Source of the DNA: UBA8828 sp964510855
GTDB lineage: Bacteria; Verrucomicrobiota; Verrucomicrobiia; Opitutales; UBA953
NCBI GenBank assembly: GCA_964510855.1
Contig: CAZEDB010000030.1
Span: forward strand, 1 to 15,137
Reading direction: 5' to 3'
DNA length: 15,137 bases
Shown here piece after piece: positions 13,381-15,137 of the stretch. Below the pieces are notes generated by a model. It saw nothing but the letters and a program-made list of their open reading frames with translations, did not search any database and was not told the origin of the DNA. A program made the position numbers and the translations under genes. Every line of letters starts with the position of its first letter. Positions within the stretch are counted from its first letter, which is position 1.

Positions 13381-13386
13381 CACCTA
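13365..13386. promoter_or_regulatory. 22-bp perfect inverted repeat at the umuD start, candidate LexA operator
   Basis: TAGGTGAA (13365-13372) and TTCACCTA (13379-13386) are exact inverted copies around a six-base spacer. The inner part, GAAC-AAGT-ATTC (13370-13381), has the same centre and differs by one base from GAAC-N4-GTTC, the LexA box of Bacillus and several other phyla. The site covers the likely -10 region and ends on the A of the ATG. Since umuDC is SOS-controlled in other bacteria, LexA is the natural candidate; binding is not shown. Confidence 0.65.
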
Positions 13387-13817
13387 TGGTACGTTTAATT
13401 CAGCTGGGTCAGCTCGATGAGGCTGCGGCCCAAGCCGAACTGCCTTTGTTGGCCTGTCGGATTGCAGCAGGTTTTCCTTCACCCGCAGATGACCACCTCG
13501 AGCGCCGGATTGATCTTAACGCCCACTTAGTACCCCGACCTGGATCCACCTTCTTCTTAAGAGTCGAAGGGGAGTCGATGCGCGGCGCAGGCATTTTAGA
13601 TGGCGACTTAATTGCCGTGGATCGCGCCGCCCGTCCCGTTCATGGCGCGGTGGTGGTGGCAGCGGTGGGCGGCGAATTAACCGTGAAGCGTTTAGCCCGT
13701 GGAGTCACAGGCTGGGAGTTGCGAGCGGAGAACCCAGGGTATCCTCCTATCCTCGTACCCGACGAGGGGATTGCAGTTTGGGGAACCGTCATCGCGGTCG
13801 TTCGACGTATGCCTTAA
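13386..13817 (+). CDS. umuD: UmuD, self-cleaving subunit of DNA polymerase V
   Basis: UmuD is cut at a conserved Xaa-Gly bond on RecA filaments, and the UmuD' dimer joins UmuC for mutagenic translesion synthesis. With the ATG at 13386 the protein has 143 residues. The cut site lies at Ala28-Gly29 in AAGFPSPADD, the nucleophile is Ser64 in GESM, and Lys101 in VKRL is the general base. Each is shifted by four from E. coli UmuD (139 residues; 24-25, 60, 97). A GTG at 13368 would add six residues and has AAGG six bases upstream, but would put the operator-like repeat inside the gene. The stop is four bases before umuC, giving the usual umuDC operon. Confidence 0.93.
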   Translation: MVRLIQLGQLDEAAAQAELPLLACRIAAGFPSPADDHLERRIDLNAHLVPRPGSTFFLRVEGESMRGAGILDGDLIAVDRAARPVHGAVVVAAVGGELTVKRLARGVTGWELRAENPGYPPILVPDEGIAVWGTVIAVVRRMP

Positions 13818-13821
13818 TGCT

Positions 13822-15137
13822 ATGCGACGCGCGCTCGCCGATTGTAATAACTTCTACGCCTCGTGTGAACGCGTTTTAAACCCTGCACTCGAAGGGGTGC
13901 CGATTGTGGTGCTCTCGAATAACGATGGCTGTGTGGTGGCACGTTCATCGGAAGCTAAAGTGCTCGGCATCCCCATGGGCGCGCCTTTCTTTCAGATTCG
14001 ACGTCTCTGTGAAACCCATGGCGTGCATGTGGCATCGTCCAACTTTGCGCTTTACGGTGACTTCTCGGCCCGGGTGATGGAAGTACTCGCTGAGCAAGCC
14101 CGAGATATTGAAGTTTATTCGATTGATGAAGCTTTCATGGGCTTCCCGAATATGTCGGACGCTGAAGCCCTCGATTTGGGTAAGCGTATTCGCCAAGAGG
14201 TACGCACCCGCACCGGAATTACCGTCTCGATCGGTATGGCACCTTCGTTACTCTTGTGTAAACTGGCCAATCAACTGGCGAAAGGCGACCGTGCTGCCGG
14301 CGGTGTTAAAGTCTTACCTTCAGACGACGCCGCCCGGCTTGAACTTCTCCACGCCTTGCCCGTAGGCGAGCTCTGGGGGGTTGGGCCTGGAATCGCCGCT
14401 CGCCTTCGCGGTCATGGCATTGTCACTGCCTCAGACCTCGCCACCGTCGAGCCCGCCCGGGTCCGAAGTTTTCTAGGTGTGGTTGGCGAGCGTCTCGCCT
14501 TTGAAGCCAGAGGCGTGCCCTGTCTTGAGCTCAAAGAAGATGCTGGGCCTCGCCAAAGTATTCTCTCCTCACGCTCGTTTGGACGCAATGTTACCGACCG
14601 TACAGAACTGGCTGAGTCGTTGGCTTATCATGCGGCGCATGCGGCAGGAAAATTACGCGAGGATGGTTTAGTTGCGGGCACGCTTGTCGCCTTTGCTCGC
14701 ACCAATAAGCACCGTCCTGACCAAGTGCAGCGCCGGGCAGATTTTGCGGTTCGGCTCGATCCGCCCACGGATGATGCGGCCCGTCTCACCGCTGCCGCCG
14801 CCCAAGCCCTCGAAGCTTTTTGGGAGCCAGGTTTAGAATGGAAGAAGGCTGGGGTCTACCTCTTCGATTTATCGTCCGTTCACTGCACCCAACCGGGATT
14901 GCCGGGTATGGGTGCTGGTGAAAGTGAGGCGCGCCGACGGCTGATGGCGGCAATGGATGACGTTAACACTCGCCTAGGTCGTGATGTTTTACGGCTCGCC
15001 AGTACAGGCTTTGAACGCTCCTGGAAAGGGAAGTCGGAACGACAAACCGATTTATCGACCACCGATCCGGCACAACTTCCCGTGGCTAAAGCTGTCGACC
15101 CGCGTGCGAAGCGCACCCGTATTCGCTTTCATGAATA
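13822..15137 (+). CDS. umuC: UmuC, catalytic subunit of DNA polymerase V (runs off the window)
   Basis: UmuC is a Y-family polymerase that copies past DNA lesions. The reading frame from ATG 13822 gives 438 codons and ends with TA at the window edge, so only the last stop base is probably missing. Metal ligands are Asp7 in ADCNNFYASCE and Asp102-Glu103 in YSIDEAF; Tyr12 is the likely steric gate. SNNDGCVVARSSEAK (32-46) is the fingers region. LPVGELWGVGPGIAARL (179-195) is the helix-hairpin-helix, and the little-finger domain covers about 240-350. Where E. coli UmuC has its clamp-binding QLNLF, this protein has TQPGLPGM (356-363), a poor match. The C-terminal part RRRLMAAMDDVNTRLGRD and later FERSWKGKSERQT match the UmuC-specific tail. 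Confidence 0.95.
   Translation, partial: MRRALADCNNFYASCERVLNPALEGVPIVVLSNNDGCVVARSSEAKVLGIPMGAPFFQIRRLCETHGVHVASSNFALYGDFSARVMEVLAEQARDIEVYSIDEAFMGFPNMSDAEALDLGKRIRQEVRTRTGITVSIGMAPSLLLCKLANQLAKGDRAAGGVKVLPSDDAARLELLHALPVGELWGVGPGIAARLRGHGIVTASDLATVEPARVRSFLGVVGERLAFEARGVPCLELKEDAGPRQSILSSRSFGRNVTDRTELAESLAYHAAHAAGKLREDGLVAGTLVAFARTNKHRPDQVQRRADFAVRLDPPTDDAARLTAAAAQALEAFWEPGLEWKKAGVYLFDLSSVHCTQPGLPGMGAGESEARRRLMAAMDDVNTRLGRDVLRLASTGFERSWKGKSERQTDLSTTDPAQLPVAKAVDPRAKRTRIRFHE

Noticed and set aside
13368..13385. GTG start at 13368 for umuD, with AAGG upstream
   Set aside because: The ATG at 13386 fits the lengths of other UmuD proteins better and keeps the inverted repeat outside the gene. 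The GTG is not excluded.

Overview
The window looks like a chromosomal segment of a Gram-negative bacterium, most likely Verrucomicrobiota and probably class Opitutae. This rests on protein character (IF-1 with a Pro/Arg tail, a UmuD of the AAGFP type, exported proteins with Sec, Tat and lipoprotein signals), the near absence of Shine-Dalgarno sequences, and a LexA-like box. It is inference from memory of families, not a database match. Sixteen genes fill almost the whole window: 15 protein genes and one tmRNA. No stretch over 300 bases lacks a gene, and I found no mobile element, CRISPR array or rRNA.

Layout. Positions 2-370 hold the tmRNA gene (ssrA), whose tag ends in ALALAA. A long hairpin (376-411) separates it from a convergent gene for a bacterial nitric oxide synthase oxygenase (413-1570, minus). 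Divergent from that are an AEC-family membrane transporter (1616-2572) and a DAO-type FAD oxidoreductase (2576-3628), which look like a two-gene operon. The oxidoreductase gene overlaps the convergent DsbD-like gene by 19 bp, and a hairpin lies in the overlap.

Positions 3610 to 11839 are a run of seven minus-strand genes. In transcription order they are tadA, an exported Mn-type superoxide dismutase, a secreted protein of unknown function, a nucleotide-kinase/unknown-domain fusion, an ATP-grasp-like protein, a lipoprotein alpha/beta hydrolase, and a DsbD-like reductase whose thioredoxin domain precedes its membrane domain. On the plus strand follow infA, cysK and the umuD-umuC SOS mutagenesis operon. 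umuC runs off the right edge and appears to lack only the last base of its stop codon.

Themes. Several genes concern redox chemistry and stress: NO synthase, exported superoxide dismutase, disulfide reductase and cysteine synthase. tmRNA, TadA and IF-1 serve translation; UmuDC serves translesion synthesis. The points most worth following are: (1) a perfect 22-bp inverted repeat ending on the A of the umuD ATG, containing a near-match to the GAAC-N4-GTTC LexA box on the same dyad; (2) -35-like TTGAC boxes exactly 36 nt before the ATGs of infA and umuD, and 34 nt before that of the superoxide dismutase, suggesting leaderless or almost leaderless mRNAs; (3) the neighbouring pair of a kinase-fusion gene and an ATP-grasp-like gene, both unfamiliar in function; (4) the permuted DsbD-like protein; and (5) the NO synthase with a one-residue deletion in its most conserved active-site segment.
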